Shown piece by piece: positions 1 to 5,112 of a DNA stretch of 7,281 nucleotides (position 1 is the first letter of the stretch; each line of letters opens with the position of its first letter). Location of the stretch: contig JAUWXS010000026.1 of assembly GCA_030616265.1 (NCBI GenBank), positions 1-7,281 on the forward strand. Direction: 5' to 3'. The notes under the pieces were generated by a model, which saw nothing but the letters and a program-made list of their open reading frames with translations, was not told where the DNA came from and made no database searches. The stretch comes from Dehalococcoidia bacterium (GTDB lineage Bacteria > Chloroflexota > Dehalococcoidia > Dehalococcoidales > BS750m-G39). Made by a program: the position numbers and the translations under genes.

Positions 1-466
1 TGAAGGCAGCCTCGGTGGAGGTGGTTGCGGCGATGCTTAGCGGCTGGCTGACATTCCTCCCCCTCCCAACGGCCGCTGTCACCCCGTCGGACACGGTTAT
101 ACCCTGGCTCACTGGTCTATAGGTTGAAGGCACTGCCGTCACCCCATCGGTTATGGTTATGCCCTGGCTTACCGGGCGGCTGAAGGCAGCCTCAGCGGAC
201 GTGGTTGCGGCGATGCTTAGCGGCTGGCTGACATTCCTCCCCCTCGCAACGGCCGCTGCCACCCCGTCGGACACAGTAATACCCTGGCTGACATTCCTCG
301 CTCTCCCAACGGTTGCCGTCACCCCATCGGTTATGGTTATGCCCTGGCTGACATTCCTCCCCCTCCCAACGGCTGCCGTCACCCCATCGGTTATGGTTAT
401 GCCCTGGCTGACACCCTTCACTCTCCCAACGGTTGCCGTCACCCCGTCGGTTATGGTTATGCCCTG
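1..466 (-). repeat. 60-bp in-frame tandem repeat array, 7 full units plus one partial
   Basis: Unit boundaries on the minus strand, set at the Gln codon, are 466-407, 406-347, 346-287, 286-227, 226-167, 166-107, 106-47 and 46-1 (partial). Period is exactly 60 bp with no indels. Units 226-167 and 46-1 are type B (QPLSIAATTS); the others are type A (QGIT followed by I/V, T/S, DGV). The two type B units differ at only three positions across the stretch that can be compared. Such high DNA identity suggests recent duplication or gene conversion. The array continues beyond the left edge. Confidence 0.93.
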
Positions 467-1060
467 GTTCGCTGACCTTTCTGCGGGCGCGGCTGCATAG
501 GTAACCCGGATCTCAACTATGGAGATATACGTGAGATTCCCCCCACCACTCTTTAGATAGTTCACATCAACATCAAGGTTCTGAACATCGCTCCAGGTCC
601 AGGGAGAAGGAGCATTGGTATCAGTGGTAATATCAAAGTAAGGACTCCAGGTAGCGTTTCCTACCCCTACTGGCATAGTCGTCCACACGTGTAGGTCTCC
701 GTCTGCTGTTCCCCCGAAGACTGGCTGAAGATTGATAAGGTCATCTACCGTCATGTATCCATAAGTCCGAAGCTCAACCACGCTAATTGTTCCCAAGTCT
801 GTTCCAGGACAGGTATTGGCATTGTTAAGCTGAACGTCTAAATTGAGGACAGTAGAAGCATAGGTTGCGGTATCGCCATTGGTCATATTATCTGGAAGAT
901 CCGTCCAAACCTCGATGGCATCATGAGCGTTAAAATAGTAAGTAACTGCACCCGGGTTGGCCAGCACCACAGAAGGGGTAAATACACAAAATTGCAGAAT
1001 TCCTTCCGCAACCAGACAGATCAATATGAATGCTATTGCCAGCGAGGTGAGTTTCCTCAT
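1..1060 (-). CDS. Secreted 20-residue-repeat surface protein, 3' end outside window
   Basis: An open frame runs from ATG at 1060-1058 to the window edge (353 codons, no stop). An in-frame TAA directly upstream (1063-1061) makes this the earliest possible start, and AGGG lies just before it. Residues 1-34 form a signal peptide with a basic start (MRKLTS), a hydrophobic core and a likely signal peptidase I site after VVLA. No lipobox is visible. Residues ~35-190 are rich in Thr, Asn, Asp and Tyr and look like a beta-sandwich; two related segments end in 'ISVVELRTY' and 'ISIVEIRVTY'. From about residue 199 the protein consists of 20-residue units, each exactly 60 bp, of the type QGITITDGVTAAVGR plus a short linker, with a second type QPLSIAATTSAEAAF. 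It is probably an extracellular or cell-surface protein. Its function is not recognised; adhesion or a stalk-like spacer is only an inference. Confidence 0.8.
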   Translation of the reverse strand, partial: MRKLTSLAIAFILICLVAEGILQFCVFTPSVVLANPGAVTYYFNAHDAIEVWTDLPDNMTNGDTATYASTVLNLDVQLNNANTCPGTDLGTISVVELRTYGYMTVDDLINLQPVFGGTADGDLHVWTTMPVGVGNATWSPYFDITTDTNAPSPWTWSDVQNLDVDVNYLKSGGGNLTYISIVEIRVTYAAAPAERSANQGITITDGVTATVGRVKGVSQGITITDGVTAAVGRGRNVSQGITITDGVTATVGRARNVSQGITVSDGVAAAVARGRNVSQPLSIAATTSAEAAFSRPVSQGITITDGVTAVPSTYRPVSQGITVSDGVTAAVGRGRNVSQPLSIAATTSTEAAF

Positions 1061-1127
1061 TTACCCTGCATTTCTTACCCACTCCTCTGGGCGTGCATTT
1101 CAATTTTCCCTGGCTTATAGAGTAACT

Positions 1128-1238
1128 TTACATCAAAACTTCAGCCGAATAAAGTTTCACCGTCTTCGCAACCCGCTTCGCAATCTGCTCAACCATTTTG
1201 CAGGAAATCTGTTTATAATCATCCTCATTATAGCTCAT
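1128..1238 (-). CDS. Small ORF, 36 residues, unknown function
   Basis: ATG at 1238-1236 reads through MSYNEDDYKQISCKMVEQ and a basic stretch IAKRVAKTVKLYSAEVLM to TAA at 1130-1128. The ATG overlaps the stop of the upstream minus-strand reading frame as ATGA (1238-1235), the usual arrangement of translationally coupled genes, and this is the main reason for listing it. The predicted peptide is amphipathic and helical in its second half. A 12-bp imperfect direct repeat encodes IAKR/VAKT. No family is recognised and no good Shine-Dalgarno is visible. It may be a real small partner gene, a fragment of a larger lost gene, or chance. Confidence 0.3.
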   Translation of the reverse strand: MSYNEDDYKQISCKMVEQIAKRVAKTVKLYSAEVLM

Positions 1239-1370
1239 TTATATGCTCTTTTACATGCTCTTTCAAGCCTTGTATGAACTTTATCGGCAACATCGGCAGC
1301 ACTTATCTCAGTATAAGCCAAAATAAGATGACCCCCAGCCTCCACCGGAATAAAGCTGAGGGTGTCATAG
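1235..1370 (-). pseudogene. Remnant of a minus-strand gene lacking its N-terminal part
   Basis: The minus-strand frame ending in TGA at 1237-1235 reads DTLSFIPVEAGGHL, then ILAYTEISAADVADKV and a Lys/Arg-rich helical end (HTRLERACKRAYK). Its composition and ATGA coupling to the next ORF look coding. Upstream of about 1370 the frame stays open but only as the antisense of the thioredoxin reductase remnant, so the true N-terminal part appears to be missing. No start codon with a ribosome binding site is seen. A strand-strand-helix end would fit several small alpha/beta folds, so I do not name a family. It could also be non-coding sequence that happens to be open. Confidence 0.35.
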
Positions 1371-1649
1371 GCGCTGAAGCTGCGCAATGTGAAGACCAAA
1401 AAGTCTTCCACTCTGGAGGTGGCTGGCGTCTTTGTCGCCGTGGGGCTTAAACCCAACAGCCAGCACTTCGCTAATATAGTGAAACTGAGTGAAAGCGGGC
1501 ATATCAGAACCGACGAATTGATGGCGACCTCGTCACCCGGGCTCTTTGCCGCTGGTGATATCCGTAAAAGCTCAGCCCGTCAGATTGCCCCCGCTGTCGG
1601 CGATGGCGCCACTGCCGCCCTGTCTGCCTTTAGTTATCTAAGGGGCTAA
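1371..1649 (+). pseudogene. trxB: Thioredoxin-disulfide reductase, C-terminal fragment
   Basis: The plus-strand frame reads ALKLRNVKT, then LEVAGVFVAVGLKPNS, then TDELMATSSPGLFAAGDIR and a closing QIAPAVGDGATAA segment, ending at TAA 1647-1649. These are the C-terminal hallmarks of TrxB: the GVFVAVG-PN segment and the FAD-contacting T-x-x-PG-(L/I)FAAGD-R motif. Only ~92 of the usual ~300-310 residues remain. The first FAD-binding part, the NADPH domain and the redox-active CxxC are absent. An in-frame TAG at 1368-1370 stops the frame just upstream, and homology appears to begin right there. The remaining codons contain no stop or frameshift, which suggests a fairly recent loss. A GTG at 1389 could start an 86-residue peptide, but that would not be a functional reductase. 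The source gene may survive elsewhere in the genome. Confidence 0.85.
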
Positions 1650-1675
1650 AAGACCGGGGGCTTAAAGAAGGGTAG

Positions 1676-1752
1676 TGGCGACCCCGGGGGGATTCGAACC
1701 CCCGATCTCCACCGTGACAGGGTGGCATGTTAGACCGCTACACCACGGGGCC
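1676..1752 (-). tRNA. tRNA-Asp (anticodon GTC)
   Basis: The minus strand folds as a full cloverleaf. The acceptor stem pairs GGCCCCG with CGGGGTC. The D stem is GTGT/ACAT. The anticodon arm is CCACC-CTGTCAC-GGTGG with anticodon GTC, and the T arm is GGGGG-TTCGAAT-CCCCC. The discriminator base is G (1679), as expected for Asp. CCA follows directly (1678-1676), so the 3' CCA appears to be encoded. It lies between the trxB remnant and the rpsF operon and has its own promoter. No clear factor-independent terminator is visible downstream. Confidence 0.97.
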
Positions 1753-1783
1753 GTTTTTGGTGGGGCGTTTAAGCTGTAGACAA

Positions 1784-1812
1784 AGTCTATCAGGGGCACT
1801 TTATTGTGTCAA
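1784..1812 (-). promoter_or_regulatory. Promoter for tRNA-Asp
   Basis: On the minus strand, TTGACA (1812-1807) is a perfect -35 hexamer. A 17-nt spacer separates it from TAGACT (1789-1784), a 4/6 match to the -10 hexamer. Transcription would start near 1777, leaving a leader of about 25 nt before the mature tRNA 5' end at 1752. Confidence 0.75.
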
Positions 1813-1830
1813 GCCGAGTTAAGCCGAGGT
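1811..1830. repeat. 10-bp direct repeat between divergent promoters
   Basis: AAGCCGAGTT is followed immediately by AAGCCGAGGT, two copies exactly one helical turn apart. The first copy begins inside the -35 element of the tRNA-Asp promoter and the second ends two bases before the -35 of the rpsF promoter. It could be a binding site for a regulator touching both promoters, or chance. No known operator is recognised. Confidence 0.4.
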
Positions 1831-1831
1831 A

Positions 1832-1860
1832 TTGTTGCATTCTTGGTTGTATGTTATAAT
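1832..1860 (+). promoter_or_regulatory. Promoter for rpsF-ssb-rpsR
   Basis: TTGTTG (1832-1837), a 17-nt spacer and a perfect TATAAT (1855-1860) form a sigma-70-type promoter. Predicted start is near 1867, about 20 nt before the rpsF start. It is divergent from the tRNA-Asp promoter, whose -35 lies only 20 bp away. Confidence 0.8.
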
Positions 1861-1886
1861 ATCTACTCTAAGTTTTGAAGGAGAGC

Positions 1887-2216
1887 ATGGTTACTAAGGA
1901 AAGCAAGGTTACAGAGGAAGACAAGCAGCTTCGCGACTACGAACTGGTGGTGATTATCAGCCCCGAGCTTGCCGATGACGCTGTCGACGGCATAGTAGAT
2001 AATGTGAGCCGCTTGGTTACCCAAAACGGCGGCACGGTTGACGAAGTAGAACGGTGGGGTAAGCGCAAGCTAGCCTATCCCATAAAACATTTTCTGGAAG
2101 GCAACTATGTTCTGGCCCGGTGCAAGATGAAACCGGCATTGGGCAAAGAGCTTGAAGCCAGTCTACGAATTTCTGAGGAGGTGCTACGGCATTTACTGGT
2201 AAGATTGGACAGCTAA
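1887..2216 (+). CDS. rpsF: 30S ribosomal protein S6
   Basis: Encodes S6, which binds 16S rRNA in the central-domain platform of the small subunit as a heterodimer with S18. The family core begins with YELVVIISPEL after about 17 extra charged residues. It continues with the ERWGKRKLAYPIKHFLEGNYVLARCKM strands and ends in LRISEEVLRHLLVRLD, an intact ferredoxin-like fold. Length is 109 residues from ATG 1887, within the normal range. AAGGAG (1878-1883) lies only 3 nt before the ATG; an in-frame TTG at 1875 lies ahead of the AAGGAG and is less likely. It is the first gene of the rpsF-ssb-rpsR operon, a widespread bacterial arrangement that keeps S6 and S18 together. Confidence 0.96.
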   Translation: MVTKESKVTEEDKQLRDYELVVIISPELADDAVDGIVDNVSRLVTQNGGTVDEVERWGKRKLAYPIKHFLEGNYVLARCKMKPALGKELEASLRISEEVLRHLLVRLDS

Positions 2217-2270
2217 TTTAAGGAGAAACGCCTGTTTCCTACGGATGTTGGGTGAGGGCGAAAGGAGTTT

Positions 2271-2750
2271 ATGGCGATGTTGACTCTGAACAAAGTGATG
2301 ATTATAGGAAATGTTGGCACTGAACCCGAAATGCGTTTCACCCCTAACGGCAATCCGGTAACCTCGTTCCGTGTTGCCACCAACCGAGTGTACACTACCC
2401 CCGAAGGCGAGCGTAGGCAGGAGACGGAGTGGTTTACCGTAGTCGCCTGGAATAGGCTAGCCGAAAATTGCAACCAGTATCTGACCAAGGGTCAGCGTGT
2501 TTATGCCGAGGGCAGGTTGCACACCCGTACCTGGGAGGGGCAGGATGGGCAGAAGCGCTCTAGTTCCGAGATAGTGGCTAACCGTGTGCTCTTCCTTGAC
2601 CGACAGGCAATGGCTCCTCTTCCCGGGGAGGGAGGGGAGGAGGCTAGCGGTGGCGGCGAAACCGGTGCCGGCGAAACCGGTGCTGGCGAAACCGGTGCCA
2701 GTGAGCCGGAGCCAGCGGTGGAAGACGTGCCCTTCCCCGACGAAGGTTAG
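2271..2750 (+). CDS. ssb: Single-stranded DNA-binding protein
   Basis: Binds and protects single-stranded DNA in replication, recombination and repair, normally as a homotetramer, and recruits partners through its C-terminal tip. Residues 1-~113 form the OB fold: LNKVMIIGNVGTEPEMRF, then the ETEWFTVVAWNRLAE strand with DNA-stacking Trp, and GQRVYAEGRLHTRTWEGQDG. The rest is a flexible Gly/Glu/Ala-rich linker with three 15-bp repeats (GETGA). The usual acidic tip appears as EDVPF but is followed by four more residues (PDEG). Total is 159 residues. AAAGGAG (2261-2267) precedes two in-frame ATGs; 2271 leaves 3 nt and 2277 leaves 9 nt, so MLTLNKV from 2277 is an equally plausible start. It sits between rpsF and rpsR, as in many bacteria. 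Confidence 0.96.
   Translation: MAMLTLNKVMIIGNVGTEPEMRFTPNGNPVTSFRVATNRVYTTPEGERRQETEWFTVVAWNRLAENCNQYLTKGQRVYAEGRLHTRTWEGQDGQKRSSSEIVANRVLFLDRQAMAPLPGEGGEEASGGGETGAGETGAGETGASEPEPAVEDVPFPDEG
2655..2699 (+). repeat. Three tandem 15-bp repeats in the ssb linker
   Basis: GGCGAAACCGGTGCC occurs at 2655-2669, 2670-2684 (last base T) and 2685-2699. Each codes for GETGA. A degenerate fourth unit follows. Slippage could easily change linker length here without breaking the frame. Confidence 0.9.
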
Positions 2751-2765
2751 AGTGGTAAATTTACT

Positions 2766-2795
2766 AGAAGGGTTTAGGTAACATAAAAAAAGGTG
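2766..2795 (+). promoter_or_regulatory. Unusual translation start region of rpsR
   Basis: The only possible start is GTG at 2793-2795, because an in-frame TAA lies at 2784-2786 and MARRR follows directly. An A7 run (2785-2791) abuts the GG before the start codon. The only purine-rich Shine-Dalgarno-like stretch, AGAAGGG (2766-2772), is 20 nt upstream, much too far for normal use. Translation may depend on the A-rich leader, on S1-like binding or on coupling to ssb (stop at 2750). Confidence 0.55.
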
Positions 2796-3095
2796 GCTAG
2801 AAGAAGAGCTGACGAAGCAAGGGGCAAAAGGCAGGGTAGGCCACGGTATGTACCGAGGCGCAAGTTTTGTTCTCTCTGTGTTGATAATGTTCAGGTGATA
2901 GACTACAAAGACCCGGCTAAACTGCGCCATTACATATCTGATAGGGGAAAGATTGGGCCCCGGCGTAAAACCGGTACCTGCGCCAAGCACCAGCGCGCCC
3001 TGGCACAGGCCATAAAGAGGGCGCGGCACTTAGCCCTTCTGCCCTATGTACCGGCTCATATCCATAAGACAGGGGGCGTTGGTGTCCGCGATTAG
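2793..3095 (+). CDS. rpsR: 30S ribosomal protein S18
   Basis: Encodes S18, the S6 partner on the small-subunit platform. The protein has a basic N-terminus ([16 protein letters not shown]), then FCSLC, the [21 protein letters not shown] core and [27 protein letters not shown]. This is the full S18 signature. The pairs C-x2-C and C-x2-H are those of a zinc-binding ('C+') S18; paralogues used under zinc limitation lack these residues. At 100 residues it is longer than typical S18 (75-90) because of an N-terminal basic stretch and a C-terminal tail ([14 protein letters not shown]). Start is GTG. The gene follows ssb by 42 nt and ends just before a strong stem-loop, so it closes the operon. Confidence 0.96.
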   Translation: MARRRADEARGKRQGRPRYVPRRKFCSLCVDNVQVIDYKDPAKLRHYISDRGKIGPRRKTGTCAKHQRALAQAIKRARHLALLPYVPAHIHKTGGVGVRD

Positions 3096-3103
3096 CTTGG
3101 CAT

Positions 3104-3132
3104 CGGGTGCCTTTATCCCTTTTCGGCACCCG
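3104..3132 (+). terminator. Stem-loop after rpsR, possible terminator
   Basis: CGGGTGCC (3104-3111) pairs perfectly with GGCACCCG (3125-3132), an 8-bp GC-rich stem with a 13-nt pyrimidine-rich loop, starting 9 nt after the rpsR stop. No T tract follows, so it is not a standard intrinsic terminator. It may protect the mRNA 3' end or act with a termination factor. It separates rpsR from the rpmH promoter. Confidence 0.5.
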
Positions 3133-3158
3133 GAGAAGTCCGCTTCATCCCTCTCCCT

Positions 3159-3188
3159 TTGACACCCCAGATATGACAGCAGTATAAT
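3159..3188 (+). promoter_or_regulatory. Strong promoter for rpmH-rnpA cluster
   Basis: TTGACA (3159-3164) and TATAAT (3183-3188) both match the sigma-70 consensus exactly, with an 18-nt spacer. Transcription would begin near 3195, leaving a leader of about 19 nt that contains the rpmH ribosome binding site. Such strength is expected for ribosomal protein L34. Confidence 0.88.
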
Positions 3189-3213
3189 CATTCTGATTTA
3201 TTAGGGAGTTATT

Positions 3214-3354
3214 GTGCCCAAGAGAACTTATCAACCAAAGAGAATTCCCAGGAAACGAGAGCACGGCTTTCGGGCCAGAATGAGTACCCGAGGCGGGCGA
3301 AATATCTTGAAGGCAAGACGGCTTAAGGGGCGTAAGCACTTGACCGTGGTGTGA
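3214..3354 (+). CDS. rpmH: 50S ribosomal protein L34
   Basis: A 46-residue very basic protein reading [19 protein letters not shown], then [17 protein letters not shown] and [10 protein letters not shown]. This is the complete L34 signature ([27 protein letters not shown]). L34 packs into 23S rRNA in the large subunit. The start is GTG (translated as Met), with GGGAG (3204-3208) 5 nt upstream. The last codons overlap the next gene as GTGTGA, so rpmH and rnpA are probably translationally coupled. The rpmH-rnpA pair is one of the most conserved bacterial gene pairs. Confidence 0.97.
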   Translation: MPKRTYQPKRIPRKREHGFRARMSTRGGRNILKARRLKGRKHLTVV

Positions 3355-3719
3355 CCATGCGAGGGGAAGAATACCTGACTAAGTCAGAGCAGTATGCCCT
3401 GGTCTATGATAAGGGTAGCTCCTGGGCAAGCGACCTGATGGTAATGAAGGCTTTGCCTAACCAGCTTACCCTTTCCCGGTACGGTTTCTCGGTTAGTCGG
3501 CGGTTGGGTGGGGCGGTGGTCAGAAATCGGGTGAAGCGCCGGCTGCGGGAAATCTTGCGTTCATTGCCGCTGGAGCCGGGATGGGATATTATCTTTATCG
3601 CTCGCCCTAAAGCGGCCGCGGCTGGCTTCGCCAGTCTGGAGAAAACGGTTCGGGGTTTACTGGCCCGGGCTAAAATTTTAGCGAGGGAGTATGAAGAGGC
3701 TTGCCTTAGAGTTAATTAG
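3351..3719 (+). CDS. rnpA: Ribonuclease P protein component
   Basis: Encodes the protein subunit (C5-like) that joins the RNase P RNA to cut 5' leaders from pre-tRNAs. Signature segments are [17 protein letters not shown] near the N-terminus, [21 protein letters not shown] with the RNR motif, and LREILRSL plus [14 protein letters not shown]. Length is 122 residues from GTG 3351 or 120 from ATG 3357, both normal. The GTG overlaps the rpmH stop by 4 nt. The ATG lies two codons further on. Neither has a good Shine-Dalgarno, which supports coupling to rpmH. The 3' end overlaps yidD by 29 nt. Confidence 0.95.
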   Translation: MTMRGEEYLTKSEQYALVYDKGSSWASDLMVMKALPNQLTLSRYGFSVSRRLGGAVVRNRVKRRLREILRSLPLEPGWDIIFIARPKAAAAGFASLEKTVRGLLARAKILAREYEEACLRVN

Positions 3720-3900
3720 GCTTTATCAGGTTACCCTGTCGCGGGTTCTGCCGCATAGCTGCCGCTTTGCCCCAACCTGTTCTCAATATACCTATGAAGC
3801 TATCTCCAGGTTTGGCTTGTTTAAGGGGGTGTGGCTGGGGACAGGACGCCTGGCCCGCTGCCACCCGTTTCATGCTGGTGGCTACGACCCGGTGCCGTGA
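3691..3900 (+). CDS. yidD: Membrane protein insertion efficiency factor YidD
   Basis: A 69-residue protein of the YidD family, a small membrane-associated factor that improves insertion of proteins handled by YidC. The signature is complete: [13 protein letters not shown], then [15 protein letters not shown] with two Cys, then [24 protein letters not shown] with a third Cys and the closing HP-GG-DPVP. The ATG at 3691 is preceded by GAGGGAG. The gene begins inside rnpA (29-nt overlap, different frame), a common arrangement. One gene later comes yidC, its functional partner. Confidence 0.95.
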   Translation: MKRLALELIRLYQVTLSRVLPHSCRFAPTCSQYTYEAISRFGLFKGVWLGTGRLARCHPFHAGGYDPVP

Positions 3901-3926
3901 TATCGGACTTGGAAGGGAATGGATAA

Positions 3927-5093
3927 GTGATGGTTAGAAATAGGGCGCTATCGGTGGGCAAGATTGGTCTAGTGCTTATCTTGCTTCTAGTGGGGCTAAC
4001 TGCCGTCGGGTGTCTCGGCATTAAGACCGCGCCTGAGGGTGGCTCCGGGGCAACGATTGCCGATGGGACTATATTTTTGTCCCCTGTCTTAGAGCAGGCC
4101 GGCGGCTTTGGCTGTTCAACGCCAGCGGTGGAAGGCAAGCTGGTGGCGGTGAATGCGGAAAACGGCGTTCAGCGCTGGGAGATTCCGCTGGGAGGCTCGG
4201 CGCCCGCCAGTGGCTTCGGCTGTGCCCAGGCGGCTACCCCGGTCGCCGTTTATGGCAGTCCGGTAGTGGTCGGAGAGCTGGTTTATGTTGCTGGCTATAA
4301 TGGTAAGATTTATGCTCTTAATGCCGATTCGGGGGCACTGCGATGGGTGTATCCCCGTGAGGGCAACCTGCAGCCTATTGTTGGCGGCATGGTAGTGGCT
4401 CTGGACAGGCTCTATTTTGGCTGCTCCGATGGCAAGGTCTACGCCCTGGACGCTGCCACCGGTGATATGCAGTGGGAGTTTGCCACCGAGGATAAGATAT
4501 GGTCAACACCGGCGGTTGACGGCGGGACGCTATACGTAAGTTCCTTTGATAAGAAGCTCTATGCCATCAGCGCCGTTGATGGCATCCAGCAGTGGCAGTT
4601 TGAGTCAGAAGGGGCTATGGCTTCCACCCCGCTGGTCTATAATAATATGGTTTATATTGGCACCATTGACCGCTATTTTTATGCGATAAGGGCTAGCGAC
4701 GGCACCAAGCAGTGGGAATTCCAGGCTGAGAAGTGGTTCTGGACGAGGGCGGTGGCTTTTGAGAATACTATCTATGTCGGCTGTTTTGATAATAAGGTCT
4801 ATGCCCTGAACGCCCTGAGCGGGGAGAAGATAACCGAGTTTGACCTGGAAAGCCCAATCCGTTCCTGGCCGGTTCTGGTTGAAGACAGGGTTATTATCGC
4901 CACTGAGGCAGGCAAAGTATACGCCATAGATACGGCTAACAATCAGATAGGGCTTTTTGCTGACCTGGCGGAGACTATATATGCTCCCCTTTCCTTGAGC
5001 GAGGGCGTTATCTATATTTACACTCAGGAGCAGAACCTTCATGCCCTGAATGCCGCTTCTGGAGTGAGGCTGTGGACTCAGATCGTTAAGTAA
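3927..5093 (+). CDS. PQQ-repeat beta-propeller lipoprotein (BamB/YxaL-like)
   Basis: Residues 1-29 form a lipoprotein signal: basic MVRNR, a hydrophobic stretch, and LTAVGC with Cys29 as probable lipidation site. The mature part carries about eight propeller repeats, roughly at 67-89, 108-143, 154-185, 192-226, 232-266, 273-306, 313-344 and 353-384. Each shows the pattern 'P-V--g-vYvg--dgkvYAL-a-sG---W-f', typical of PQQ-like/BamB propellers. There is no sign of a methanol-dehydrogenase active site, so a binding or scaffold role is more likely than enzyme activity. The segment between blades 1 and 2 holds a second copy of a GFGC motif (Cys63, Cys99). GTG 3927 or ATG 3930 may start it; AAGGGA (3913-3918) sits 8 or 11 nt upstream. 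Its place between yidD and yidC suggests, but does not prove, a role in membrane-protein biogenesis on the outer face. Confidence 0.85.
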   Translation: MMVRNRALSVGKIGLVLILLLVGLTAVGCLGIKTAPEGGSGATIADGTIFLSPVLEQAGGFGCSTPAVEGKLVAVNAENGVQRWEIPLGGSAPASGFGCAQAATPVAVYGSPVVVGELVYVAGYNGKIYALNADSGALRWVYPREGNLQPIVGGMVVALDRLYFGCSDGKVYALDAATGDMQWEFATEDKIWSTPAVDGGTLYVSSFDKKLYAISAVDGIQQWQFESEGAMASTPLVYNNMVYIGTIDRYFYAIRASDGTKQWEFQAEKWFWTRAVAFENTIYVGCFDNKVYALNALSGEKITEFDLESPIRSWPVLVEDRVIIATEAGKVYAIDTANNQIGLFADLAETIYAPLSLSEGVIYIYTQEQNLHALNAASGVRLWTQIVK

Positions 5094-5112
5094 CAGTGAG
5101 GTAAGTGTTTAA

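Noticed and set aside
1..466. CRISPR array
   Set aside because: The 60-bp units are contiguous, with no unique spacers between conserved repeats, and they are in frame within an ORF.
153..500. 115-codon plus-strand ORF made of repeated PWLTFLPLPTAAVTPS units
   Set aside because: It is the antisense of the repeat array. The minus-strand frame has a signal peptide and a continuous 353-codon reading, so this ORF is a shadow of the 60-bp periodicity.
957..1277. 106-codon plus-strand ORF with a hydrophobic end (LFIIILIIAHLYALLHALSSL)
   Set aside because: Its first third is antisense to the signal-peptide region of the repeat protein and it has no ribosome binding site. The hydrophobic end mirrors an AT-rich stretch that reads as charged helices on the minus strand.
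1647..1675. Terminator between trxB remnant and tRNA-Asp (two GGGGCT-like stretches)
   Set aside because: The similar stretches are direct, not inverted, copies and cannot form a stem.
2221..2240. Small hairpin between rpsF and ssb (AGGA..AAC / GTTTCCT)
   Set aside because: Seven pairs with a two-base bulge and a 4-nt loop is too weak to call. It lacks the CCG bulge expected of an S6:S18-binding RNA.
2457..3029. 190-codon minus-strand ORF across ssb and rpsR
   Set aside because: It lies antisense to two well-identified conserved genes, crosses their junction, and shows only low-complexity mirror repeats (TGFAGTGFA) of the ssb linker.
4605..5042. 145-codon minus-strand ORF inside the propeller gene
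   Set aside because: Antisense to propeller blades. No ribosome binding site or recognisable family; explained by codon bias of the plus-strand gene.
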